Source: Thiomargarita sp. (GTDB taxonomy: Bacteria > Pseudomonadota > Gammaproteobacteria > Beggiatoales > Beggiatoaceae). Taken from it: a stretch of 10,185 bases of DNA. Positions 1 to 6,336 of the stretch are shown here, piece by piece (the stretch's first letter is position 1; every line of letters starts with the position of its first letter). The translations under genes and the position numbers were made by a program. The stretch spans positions 1 to 10,185 of the forward strand of contig JAGLFE010000338.1 of assembly GCA_023144675.1 (NCBI GenBank). The letters run 5' to 3'. The notes under the pieces are model-generated. The model ran no database searches. It was not told the DNA's origin and worked only from the letters and a program-made list of their open reading frames with translations.

Positions 1-5
1 ATAAA

Positions 6-344
6 ATGAGTCTTGTAATTAATGAAAATACTATAGAAATTGATGCTGAAGGTTATTTGGTTGAACCAGCTCAATGGAATAAGGAAGTTGCGGAGGAATT
101 AGCTCGGCAAGAAGAAATTACTTTGACCGAAGAACATTGGAAAATTTTGTATTTTATGCGTAGTTATTATAGAGATCATCAGGTTGCCGCCGATGTACGT
201 TTTGTTACTAAATATATGTCTGAAGAGTTTGGTATAGGTAAGGCAGCGCGGAATTATTTGTTTAAACTGTTTCCTTATGGCTATGTAAAACAGGCTTGCA
301 AAATTTCTGGAATGAAAAGACCAAGAGCTTGGAGTACAGGTTAA
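6..344 (+). CDS. DsrC/TusE-family sulfur-relay paralogue lacking the CysA cysteine
   Basis: A small cytoplasmic protein of 112 residues, the normal full length for the DsrC/TusE/DsvC family, whose members carry persulfide sulfur or act as sulfur-related regulators. Visible family features are the N-terminal DAEGYL (residues 13-18), the central LTEEHWKILYFMRSYY segment (40-55), and the C-terminal FPYGYVKQACKISGM arm (89-103). True DsrC has two arm cysteines 11 residues apart, with CysA penultimate, and TusE keeps only CysA. Here Cys98 sits at the CysB position, while the CysA position is Trp109 in a PRAWSTG tail. The protein therefore cannot form the DsrC intramolecular disulfide or trisulfide, so a role as a divergent relay or regulatory paralogue is inferred. 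The ATG at 6 gives the expected N-terminus, but only five bases precede it, so its RBS and promoter are outside the window. It converges on the methyltransferase gene. The family call is firm; the exact function is open. Confidence 0.9.
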   Translation: MSLVINENTIEIDAEGYLVEPAQWNKEVAEELARQEEITLTEEHWKILYFMRSYYRDHQVAADVRFVTKYMSEEFGIGKAARNYLFKLFPYGYVKQACKISGMKRPRAWSTG

Positions 345-481
345 TAAACAAATAATAGTGAGTTTACAATATTATTTGGTTTTAGAGTAAACAAGAAAGA
401 ATAATTACCAGCGATTTTTAAAGAAAAAGGCGATTAATTTATTATAAATAAACACTGAGGAATGAGGATTTTATAAAACCC

Positions 482-513
482 AAAACTTAAATCTATTAGG
501 CATTTAAGATTTT
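482..513. terminator. Possible bidirectional hairpin between convergent genes
   Basis: CTTAAAT (486-492) and ATTTAAG (502-508) form a perfect 7-bp stem around a 9-nt loop. AAAA precedes the stem and ATTTT follows it, so after one mismatch three more A-T pairs extend it and both strands get a short U-run. It lies between the convergent DsrC-like and methyltransferase genes, where a shared terminator would be expected. The stem is nearly all A-T and so weak. A second minor hairpin, AGTTT-GAAG-AAACT, follows at 517-530. Confidence 0.35.
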
Positions 514-552
514 ACTAGTTTGAAGAAACTTTAGAAGATTATTAAATCCTAA

Positions 553-1128
553 TTACACTTTTTTGGCAATTAATAAAGCTTCATTACGAAAGCCTTGCGT
601 AATATCACCAATATTAGCCTCTTCCTGATAAATCACCAATTGTAAATCACTAAATAATCTCAGCAATTCATTATTTTTCAATAAAAAATCGGGATTTTTG
701 GGATGAGAGGAATTAATACTAATTTGGGTAAAAGTTTGATAAAAAATAAGACCATTTAGTTTAAGAGCTTGTATTAATTTAGCTATCGTGTTTCTATCTA
801 AAAAATGACAAACCACAATAACATCAAAACTATTAGCGGCGGGTGGATAAGCGATAATATCCCGTATTTCAGTGTTAAGCTTTAATTGTTGCTTTTTAGC
901 CTGAATTTGTAGATGCTTAATTGCTGTTGCGGCATAATCCCAAGCATAAGTATTTAATCCATGTTGGGCAAGAAATAGGGCATTTGCACCTAAACCACAA
1001 GCGAAATCTAAAGCCGTTCCTGCTGTTGGCAATAAATGTGAATAATGTTTCAATACTTGACATGGCAATGGAATAGATGCAGAATCTATAGTTTGATAAT
1101 GCTTATTCCATTTTATAATTCGATCCAT
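553..1128 (-). CDS. Class I SAM-dependent methyltransferase, small, substrate unknown
   Basis: A 191-residue cytoplasmic protein with a Rossmann-type SAM-binding fold of the Methyltransf_11/TehB-like kind. The glycine-rich motif I is ALDFACGLGANALFLA at 39-54, the acidic ribose-binding residue is probably Asp64 in YAWDYA, motif III is EIRDI at 87-91, and the motif IV strand is FDVIVVCHFL at 101-110. The C-terminal half carries HPKNPDFLLKNNELLRLF (142-159) and ends in GFRNEALLIAKK, features I associate with small uncharacterised gammaproteobacterial methyltransferases sometimes annotated as tellurite-resistance TehB. No substrate can be read from the sequence, and tellurite resistance should not be assumed. 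The start lies 21 nt downstream of the transporter stop on the same strand, preceded by a weak AGAG about 7 nt upstream, so co-transcription with the transporter is likely. Length and fold look intact. Confidence 0.8.
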   Translation of the reverse strand: MDRIIKWNKHYQTIDSASIPLPCQVLKHYSHLLPTAGTALDFACGLGANALFLAQHGLNTYAWDYAATAIKHLQIQAKKQQLKLNTEIRDIIAYPPAANSFDVIVVCHFLDRNTIAKLIQALKLNGLIFYQTFTQISINSSHPKNPDFLLKNNELLRLFSDLQLVIYQEEANIGDITQGFRNEALLIAKKV

Positions 1129-1149
1129 TTATTGCTCTAATACTTTGGT

Positions 1150-1950
1150 TTAAGTTTTATCCGGAGATGATTTATCTGTTTTATCTTGGGTTTTAGATGA
1201 TTTATCTGTTGTTGTACAATACAAAGCCTCATTCCAATCTTTAGAAGATACATCCCAATCTCTTGCCCAGTAAATGAATATAGTATCAATAAGTGCAATA
1301 ACTACTTTAATAATATATTTAGCAAAAGCGAGTTGAAATGCTTTAGCCATACCAACAACAGGTCCCCATACAATAGTTGCATATAATATGGTATCTAAAG
1401 CTTGAGAGGTAATAGTCGAGCCATTATTTCGTAGCCAAAGATGTTTTCCCTTGGTTTTTTCTTTAAGATAATGAAATATCCAAACATCAAGACTTTGAGT
1501 AACTAAATAAGCAAATAAGGAACCAAATACAAATAGAGGTGCAAAATTAAATATTGCTCCAATAGCTTCGTGAATAGTTCTAGCATGTTTTGTATCAGAG
1601 GGTAAGAAAAGTAAGCTAAGAGAAATCATTGCAACCATAATAACACTAGCGGCAAAACCAAGTAATACTGCCCGTTGTCCTTCCCTTCTACCATATTTTT
1701 CGCTGAGTAAATCAGTCGCAAAATAAATTCCTGAATAGAGTATTACTCCGATACTGGTTTCCATCCCAAATATAACAGTCAATTTAGGTCCTTGAAAATT
1801 ACTCAACATTATATTGAGTATAACAATGGTATAAAGTCCTGTTTTGCCAAAAAGTTTGTAAAGTAATAATGTAACAGCCAAATCAACCGCAACTGTAAAT
1901 AACCACAATAAATCTTGATTAGTTGAAAAAAAATCATATAAAAAATCCAT
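1150..1950 (-). CDS. VUT-family queuosine-precursor transporter (YhhQ-like)
   Basis: An inner-membrane protein of 266 residues with about six hydrophobic segments (roughly 14-31, 38-58, 64-80, 94-116, 132-155 and 205-228). Two family signatures are clear: TDLLSEKYGRREGQRAV (79-95), matching the TD-x-x-x-E-x-YG block of COG1738/DUF165, and LWLRNNGSTITSQALDT (171-187), matching the R-x-x-x-S-x-x-x-x-Q-x-x-D block. Characterised members (E. coli YhhQ) import queuosine precursors such as preQ0/preQ1 for tRNA wobble modification; that function is inferred here by family. E. coli YhhQ is about 220 residues. The extra length is a hydrophilic C-terminal tail from about residue 230, ending in Thr/Asp/Lys/Ser-rich near-repeats. 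The ATG at 1950 is preceded by AAGGA about 13 nt upstream, a long spacing, but the ATG nearer that site is closed by an immediate stop. Likely first gene of an operon with the methyltransferase. Confidence 0.85.
   Translation of the reverse strand: MDFLYDFFSTNQDLLWLFTVAVDLAVTLLLYKLFGKTGLYTIVILNIMLSNFQGPKLTVIFGMETSIGVILYSGIYFATDLLSEKYGRREGQRAVLLGFAASVIMVAMISLSLLFLPSDTKHARTIHEAIGAIFNFAPLFVFGSLFAYLVTQSLDVWIFHYLKEKTKGKHLWLRNNGSTITSQALDTILYATIVWGPVVGMAKAFQLAFAKYIIKVVIALIDTIFIYWARDWDVSSKDWNEALYCTTTDKSSKTQDKTDKSSPDKT
1165..1210 (-). repeat. Short direct repeat in the transporter tail
   Basis: The 16-mer AGATGATTTATCTGTT occurs at 1165-1180 and again, identical, at 1195-1210. The 30-nt period is exactly ten codons, so it encodes two near-copies of a ten-residue unit beginning TDKSS at the C-terminus (residues 248-266). 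This looks like a recent in-frame tandem duplication in a disordered tail. Confidence 0.75.
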
Positions 1951-2273
1951 ATCTTTTAATTCATCCTTTGTAAATACATAATATAATTACCATTCATAAT
2001 AAACTCGATTAATTTCAAGAAGTTAATGTTTTTTTAAGTGTATCAATTTAGTTTGCTAATTTTTTATTCTAAATACTTATAAATCCATACAAGTTTTAGC
2101 TATTATATTTGCTTAATCAAATTTTAGACCATCAAAGTATAAACAAAGATGTTTATTGGTTAAATCAATAGAAATATTTTATTAACTGTTCAAAAAAATT
2201 TTTATTGAATTTTAGCATATTATTAATGGTTAATATTTATTATTACTAAAAATATCGTTGGCTTCTGATTTAT
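1951..2273. other. AT-rich intergenic region upstream of the transporter operon
   Basis: This 323-bp gap separates the start of the transporter gene from the end of the LysM gene, both on the minus strand. It should hold the terminator of the latter and the promoter of the former. I see no open frame with a plausible RBS and no tRNA-like fold. A weak minus-strand promoter candidate is TTGTAT (2087-2092) and TAGAAT (2066-2071), with a short 15-nt spacer. A perfect 7-bp hairpin, ATAAACA-AAGA-TGTTTAT, lies at 2139-2156, and an AT-only near-palindrome with one A-A mismatch lies at 2189-2209. Either could help end LysM-gene transcripts, but neither has GC content or a proper U-tract. Confidence 0.5.
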
Positions 2274-4688
2274 TTACGGTTGAAATAAGACCAGTTTATT
2301 ATTAATTACCTTATATTCAGTAGTAATTAATTGCTTATCATTGGTTTGCAATACCGATTTTACTAATTGGTTTTTTGCATCAATAGCCAATGAAGTTAAT
2401 GCCGAAAACTCTTCACTATAAATAAATTGCCCAGTTTTTGGTTCAAATAGCCAATATAAAAAAGGTACATTTAATCCCATTGGACTGAATTCCATAATTC
2501 CTATATCTTGATAACCATCAAAATTAATATCTTTAACTTTAAATTCAATCGAATTAAGAGTTGCAAGTGGTGTTACCAAAGTTTCAATCGTTTGAATAAT
2601 TTCATCTTTAGCAATTTGGCGAATTTCAATCTGTTCAATATTAGCTTCCGCACTGTTTTCCAACAAATTACCGATTAAAGTAAAATTAAATTCAGATAAA
2701 CTAGCATGAATATCAGCTTTTTCTACCCAGATATGCTTGTTTGAGACTGATTGTTTTATATTGTCTAATTTAGTTTGTTTTTCAGTTTCAACTGGTTTAT
2801 TATCAATTAGCTCTTCCGATTGTGGTTTAGTATCAAATGTTTTAGAATTATCTGTTTCATCCTCAATAAGTTCATAAATAGTGGTTTCCCATTTTTCAGG
2901 CTCTCCAATATCACTTATTAATTGTTTTTCTACTTGACGAATTAAGACTAATTGACCATCTGCAAATTTATAATAATCTACGCTTTGATAATCAGGTTCT
3001 GGAGGTAAATGTGAACTAATATATTGCTTTTTAGCATCAAATTCGAGGGCAAATAGTTGAGATAATTCATAATTTAACACAAAAGTTTCTGTTTTTGGAT
3101 CAAATAACCAACAAAAAAATTCAACTAACTCCGATGCTGAATTTTTATTCAGACGAATATCTTGATAGCCATCAAAATTTATATCTTCTACTTTGAAGCC
3201 TAAATCTAAATCTTGTGCAGCCAATGCTGGAAAATCAATAACAATTGTTTGTAAAATTTCAGATTTATTTTGCTTAGAAATTTCAATTTTTTCTATTTCA
3301 ACTTTATTTTTACCTGTAGGTGTTCCAATTAATTTAAAATTAAACGGCGTTAAATCAGGAAAAACAACTACTTGTGGTAGCAACCAATTCCATTTTTTCT
3401 CAACAGGATTAGAAACCACCAATTTTTGTCCAATAAGCAATCCATAAGGTGATTTTATCCGATTCCAAACCGCTAAAGTTCTAAAAGAAACACCATATTT
3501 TCTAGCAATTCGAGACAAATTATCTCCTGAAACAACAGTATAATATTCAGGATTTTCGGTGGGAACTTCGCTTATTTCTATTTTTGGTGTTGGAATTTCA
3601 ATTAGCTTAGTTATTTTTTCAACAGTTTTAGTGTTTTGTTCCTTTATTTCAATAACTTGATTTGTTTTAGTTGAATCAATGTTATCATCAGAAATTTTAT
3701 TTTTTATTGGAGCTTCAATTGGTTTTTTAATGCGTAACTTTTGACCAACTTGCAGTGCATAAGGAGGATATAAATTATTCAAAGCCGCTAATTCCTTCAT
3801 TTTATAACCATGTCTTTTAGCTACGCCATATAAACTATCGCCTGCAAGTACAGTAACAAAAGTGTAATCATCGATTAAATTGGTACTAGAAAGAGCAATT
3901 TCGTTTGGTTCTGAAACAATATAATTAGTACTAGAAAAATTAAATTTTGCCGATTTCTTATTAGGATGTTTCATCAATAACTTACGCTTGTTAGCATCTT
4001 TGAAAGCTGATTTTAATCTTTTTGGTATAGACAAATAAAAACCAAGTTTTATATTTTCCGAACCGCAGGTTGGTTCAATAGCTGGAAGTTCTAAACGAAT
4101 TGCTACTCGCCCTTTTTTTACATGATGAAATGCAAATCGATTTAAAAAATCTTGTGGTAAATAATATTCACAAGCTTTTACCACAATGTTAGACCATAAA
4201 AGTGTATCGTAAAAATCTGATAAATTGCTTGGCTGTTTTTTATTCTTAAAAATATTTTTAATTAAATTATCAGTTAATAAGGCTTTTAATAAACTTTTTT
4301 CGGTAAAAATATCGGTTAATTTTACTTTTTCTCCATTTTTATTTACATCAATAGTTAGAAACTGTTCATCTTTTGATTGATATTGATTGTTCTGACAAAA
4401 AATATGTTCTTGATCTTGGAAACTAATTAAATTACCTACAGTTGATAATATTGTAAATCGGCGTTTAGATTGACATTGATTAGTTTTTAAAGACTGGTCG
4501 GTCAAGAAATTATTTTCAAAATCTTTTTTGGCAATGGTTTCAAAAGAAAAAACCAACCTGCCTTGTAAATTTGTTACCACAATATCTGATTTTTCAGCAT
4601 GAATAACAAACTTATTAGCAGCCTGAACCAAATGACTAGTTATTGAAAAAAAACTGATTATTAATAAATATTTTAAAAAATTAAACAT
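2274..4688 (-). CDS. Exported double-LysM protein with duplicated XAC2610-like C-terminal domains
   Basis: An 804-residue exported envelope protein. Residues 1-23 are a Sec signal peptide (basic start, hydrophobic core, cleavage expected after VQA). An N-terminal domain of about 200 residues includes LTIDVNKNGEKVKLTDIFTE (111-130), resembling DUF3298-type extracytoplasmic domains, and four cysteines (72, 98, 173, 208) that could form disulfides. Two LysM peptidoglycan-binding domains follow, 276-321 and 381-427, both with the V-x-x-GD-x-L-x-x-(V/I)A start and the GQKL end, joined by a Lys/Glu-rich linker. The C-terminal half is one module in two copies (about 446-590 and 664-804), each with FKVxDINFDGYQDI, then WLF(D/E)PKT and a closing LVL strand. 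The D-x-N-x-D-G-x-x-D loop suggests calcium binding and recalls XAC2610-type proteins, some of which protect against lysozyme-like effectors. Peptidoglycan anchoring is well supported; any inhibitor role is inference. AAGGAG (4695-4700) lies 6 nt before the ATG, fixing the start. Confidence 0.85.
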   Translation of the reverse strand: MFNFLKYLLIISFFSITSHLVQAANKFVIHAEKSDIVVTNLQGRLVFSFETIAKKDFENNFLTDQSLKTNQCQSKRRFTILSTVGNLISFQDQEHIFCQNNQYQSKDEQFLTIDVNKNGEKVKLTDIFTEKSLLKALLTDNLIKNIFKNKKQPSNLSDFYDTLLWSNIVVKACEYYLPQDFLNRFAFHHVKKGRVAIRLELPAIEPTCGSENIKLGFYLSIPKRLKSAFKDANKRKLLMKHPNKKSAKFNFSSTNYIVSEPNEIALSSTNLIDDYTFVTVLAGDSLYGVAKRHGYKMKELAALNNLYPPYALQVGQKLRIKKPIEAPIKNKISDDNIDSTKTNQVIEIKEQNTKTVEKITKLIEIPTPKIEISEVPTENPEYYTVVSGDNLSRIARKYGVSFRTLAVWNRIKSPYGLLIGQKLVVSNPVEKKWNWLLPQVVVFPDLTPFNFKLIGTPTGKNKVEIEKIEISKQNKSEILQTIVIDFPALAAQDLDLGFKVEDINFDGYQDIRLNKNSASELVEFFCWLFDPKTETFVLNYELSQLFALEFDAKKQYISSHLPPEPDYQSVDYYKFADGQLVLIRQVEKQLISDIGEPEKWETTIYELIEDETDNSKTFDTKPQSEELIDNKPVETEKQTKLDNIKQSVSNKHIWVEKADIHASLSEFNFTLIGNLLENSAEANIEQIEIRQIAKDEIIQTIETLVTPLATLNSIEFKVKDINFDGYQDIGIMEFSPMGLNVPFLYWLFEPKTGQFIYSEEFSALTSLAIDAKNQLVKSVLQTNDKQLITTEYKVINNKLVLFQP
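2277..3353 (-). repeat. Two-copy C-terminal module inside the LysM gene
   Basis: Copy A covers about 2919-3353 (residues 446-590) and copy B about 2277-2699 (residues 664-804). The most conserved stretch, encoding DINFDGYQDI, is nearly identical in DNA (around 3154-3187 and 2502-2535, about two differences in 30 nt), whereas flanking protein sequence is only moderately similar. The copies are separated by about 70 acidic, low-complexity residues rich in Glu, Thr and Lys. This is an old internal duplication with constraint on the loop. Confidence 0.8.
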
Positions 4689-4694
4689 TTTTAT

Positions 4695-4700
4695 CTCCTT
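4695..4700 (-). promoter_or_regulatory. Ribosome binding site of the LysM gene
   Basis: On the minus strand AAGGAG is followed by six bases and then the ATG at 4688. It is one of the best Shine-Dalgarno matches in the window and supports this start, which also yields a clean signal peptide. Confidence 0.85.
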
Positions 4701-4805
4701 AAAAAATAATTTTTTTATAGTTTATCATATTTATATTTTTTTAATTTACTTTTGAAAAATAATCATTTAAATACTTAAATTTTACAATTTGGCGAAGAGT
4801 TAATA

Positions 4806-4814
4806 TGTTATAAT
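4806..4814 (+). promoter_or_regulatory. Extended -10 promoter for the cytochrome b561 gene
   Basis: TGTTATAAT matches the extended -10 consensus (TGnTATAAT) exactly. No good -35 box lies at 16-18 nt; TTTACA at 4781-4786 is 22 nt away. The extended -10 would explain activity without it. The start site would fall near 4821, giving a leader of about 20 nt with the RBS AGGGAGA at 4827-4833, 8 nt before the ATG at 4842. The 153-bp gap is divergent: the LysM promoter must lie here on the other strand, with an AT-rich candidate TTTTCA-17-TATAAA. Confidence 0.6.
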
Positions 4815-4841
4815 TCTTAATTTTTCAGGGAGATTTTTAAA

Positions 4842-5354
4842 ATGATAACAAAATACCATCCAAGTATTAGAATATTACATTGGATTATGTTTGTTTTATT
4901 TGCGGCTATTTTTATAGTTGGAGTGGTTATGGTTGAATTTAAAATGACCGAACCTTGGACAATGTATCATTTTCACAAATCAACTGGAGTTTTAGTATTG
5001 TTGCTAGTATTTATTCGCTTAACTGCGCGTATTATGTCCGAAAAACCAGCTCCTTCTGATCAAATTTCAACAATTCAACAAATAGTAGCTAAAATAGTGG
5101 TATATATATTATATTTATTGATGATTATAGTGCCAATTAGTGGTTATGCGTTATCAAATGTGCATGGATATTCTGTTGATTTATATGGTTTAGCTTTACC
5201 AACAATATTTTCAGCTAATCCAGCTTGGGAAGAAACCACAGATATGTTACATCATTATTTAGTTTATACATTTTTAGCCGTTTTTACATTGCATCTATTA
5301 GCTGTAATTAAACACCAAGTTAAAGGTATAGAAGTATTGCATAGAATAACTTAA
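4842..5354 (+). CDS. cybB: Cytochrome b561 (CybB-like di-haem membrane protein)
   Basis: An inner-membrane protein of 170 residues with four hydrophobic helices (about 12-32, 46-65, 82-103 and 139-157), the architecture and length of bacterial cytochrome b561. His13 (RILHWIM), His45 (FHKSTG), His137 (LHHYL, with His138 adjacent) and His151 (LHLLAV) fall at the same numbers as the haem-b ligands of E. coli CybB, so two b haems are expected. E. coli CybB has been described as a superoxide:ubiquinone oxidoreductase; related members exchange electrons between quinols and periplasmic acceptors, so the partner here is an inference. The start is supported by AGGGAGA 8 nt upstream and by the typical Y-x-x-x-x-R-x-x-HW N-terminus. 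It appears monocistronic, or to precede the PilJ-domain gene after a 147-bp gap. Nothing looks broken. Confidence 0.9.
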   Translation: MITKYHPSIRILHWIMFVLFAAIFIVGVVMVEFKMTEPWTMYHFHKSTGVLVLLLVFIRLTARIMSEKPAPSDQISTIQQIVAKIVVYILYLLMIIVPISGYALSNVHGYSVDLYGLALPTIFSANPAWEETTDMLHHYLVYTFLAVFTLHLLAVIKHQVKGIEVLHRIT

Positions 5355-5384
5355 AAAGATTAGGAAAATTAATTATTTTATCTC

Positions 5385-5390
5385 TTGACA
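5385..5390 (+). promoter_or_regulatory. Possible -35 box before the PilJ-domain gene
   Basis: A perfect TTGACA lies 30 nt downstream of the cytochrome stop. The best -10-like hexamer after it, AATAAT, gives a spacer of about 20 nt, longer than usual, so the promoter is uncertain. Alternatively TACAAT at 5462-5467, inside the palindrome described separately, could be a -10 without a clear -35. Confidence 0.3.
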
Positions 5391-5425
5391 TAGATTATTT
5401 ATTAATTTGGAATAATTTCCACTTG

Positions 5426-5467
5426 AATACAAATAGTTTTTTTTAAAGCTATTGTATTTAATACAAT
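5426..5467 (+). promoter_or_regulatory. Three-arm inverted repeat in the leader of the PilJ-domain gene
   Basis: Arm A is AATACAAATAG (5426-5436), arm B is CTATTGTATT (5449-5458), and arm C is AATACAAT (5460-5467). B can pair with A, with one bulged A around a T-rich loop, or with C as part of the perfect palindrome ATTGTATTTAATACAAT (5451-5467). The arrangement could be a repressor operator, tandem half-sites, or alternative RNA hairpins 35 nt before the start codon. The sequence is A/T-rich, so chance is not excluded. The following RBS AAGGAG (5491-5496) lies 5 nt before the ATG. Confidence 0.4.
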
Positions 5468-5501
5468 CTGTTACTTTATTTCTAATATATAAGGAGATTT
5501 T

Positions 5502-6326
5502 ATGCCATACTTGAAATTTAATTCTATTTTTAATTCTATTCTGATTTTAGTCTTTAGCTTTTGTTTTAGTTTAACTAGTTATGCCGATATGGCAGATACG
5601 ATTAACAAGGCGGGCAAGCAACGAATGTTGACCCAAAAGATAAGTAAGGAAGTTTTGCTAATTGCTAAAAGCATCAATGCTGAAGAAAATCAAGCTAATT
5701 TAAAAGCAACTGCTGAACTTTTTGATACAACTTTGAATTACTTGTTTAATGGTGCAGAATTTTCAACAGCCAAGCAACTCAATGTAGTTAAAGGTTTATG
5801 GACTCCTTTTTATGATAACGTGAAAGTGGTACTTGGTGGCGATATTTCTGAAACAGTGTTGCAAAATATTGCTCAACAGAACGTACCTTTACTAAAAGAA
5901 ATGAATAAAGCGGTTGGAATGTTTGAAAATGATAGTATTGAACAGCATATTATTGGACTTAACAATTTATCAGTAGAAATGGCAGAGACTATTAATAAAG
6001 CGGGTAAACAACGTATGTTGAGCCAAAAGATGGCTAAAGAATTATTATTAATTGCCAATGGAATTGATGCTGATGCGAATAAAGAAAATTTGGCAAAAAC
6101 GGTGGCTACATTTAGTGAAGCTTTAGATAGCTTAGTTAAGGCAAATCAAAATGCAAACATTGCTACTCAATTAGAAACTGTTAATAAAATATGGGTTGAT
6201 TATAAACCAATCTTGGATGCAGTAGATACCTCAGATGCGGGATTACAAAAAGTAGCCGCAGTAAATTTACCTTTGTTAAAAGAAATGAATAAAGCAGTAC
6301 AAATGTACGCAAATTCTGATAAATAA
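5502..6326 (+). CDS. Exported protein of two PilJ-type sensor domains (PF13675-like)
   Basis: A 274-residue exported protein. Residues 1-28 form a signal peptide with a hydrophobic core (IFNSILILVFSFCFSL) and a cleavage site after SYA. The rest is two copies of a helical domain, residues 30-143 and 160-271. Each opens with INKAGKQRML(T/S)QK followed by K(E)xLLIA and closes with N(V/I/L)PLLKEMNKAV-x-M(F/Y). The AGKQRMLSQ signature marks the type IV pili methyl-accepting chemotaxis N-terminal domain of PilJ, related to the NarX/NarQ nitrate-sensing module. Unlike those receptors, this protein has no further transmembrane helix, HAMP, methyl-accepting or kinase domain, and ends four residues after the second copy. 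It is probably a soluble periplasmic ligand-binding or partner protein; that role is inferred. AAGGAG 5 nt before the ATG fixes the start. The nearest neighbour, cytochrome b561, gives no obvious functional link. Confidence 0.82.
   Translation: MPYLKFNSIFNSILILVFSFCFSLTSYADMADTINKAGKQRMLTQKISKEVLLIAKSINAEENQANLKATAELFDTTLNYLFNGAEFSTAKQLNVVKGLWTPFYDNVKVVLGGDISETVLQNIAQQNVPLLKEMNKAVGMFENDSIEQHIIGLNNLSVEMAETINKAGKQRMLSQKMAKELLLIANGIDADANKENLAKTVATFSEALDSLVKANQNANIATQLETVNKIWVDYKPILDAVDTSDAGLQKVAAVNLPLLKEMNKAVQMYANSDK
5589..6314 (+). repeat. Two-copy PilJ-type domain duplication
   Basis: Unit 1 spans about 5589-5930 and unit 2 about 5979-6314, a period of roughly 130 residues. The start motif is encoded at 5601-5639 and 5991-6029, and the end motif shares an identical 18-nt run (AAAAGAAATGAATAAAGC). 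Many differences in the conserved motifs are synonymous, for example Thr/Ser and Lys/Ala/Gly codon third positions, so the protein motif is under selection after duplication. Confidence 0.85.
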
Positions 6327-6336
6327 CATATTGTTA

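Noticed and set aside
553..1128. Tellurite-resistance protein TehB
   Set aside because: Only the generic SAM-binding fold supports it; no TehA partner is nearby and the substrate-side sequence is not diagnostic.
1951..2273. Small RNA or riboswitch (for example preQ1) before the queuosine-precursor transporter
   Set aside because: The leader is almost entirely A/T and I cannot find the compact C-rich, A-tailed pseudoknot of a preQ1 riboswitch or any convincing extended stem on the minus strand.
3193..3447. Open frame of 84 codons on the + strand
   Set aside because: It is antisense to the LysM gene across the second LysM and first C-terminal module, has no RBS and no recognisable domain; a shadow of the real frame.
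2274..4688. Immunity protein of a type IV secretion effector pair
   Set aside because: No lysozyme-like effector or secretion gene is adjacent, and the protein is far larger than XAC2610; kept only as a domain resemblance.
4781..4786. TTTACA as the -35 box for the cytochrome b561 promoter
   Set aside because: It is 22 nt from the TATAAT box, too far for normal sigma-70 use; the TGT before TATAAT makes an extended -10 the simpler reading.
5502..6326. Complete chemoreceptor or nitrate sensor kinase
   Set aside because: There is no transmembrane helix beyond the signal peptide, and no HAMP, methyl-accepting or kinase domain; the frame ends right after the second sensor copy with a clean stop.
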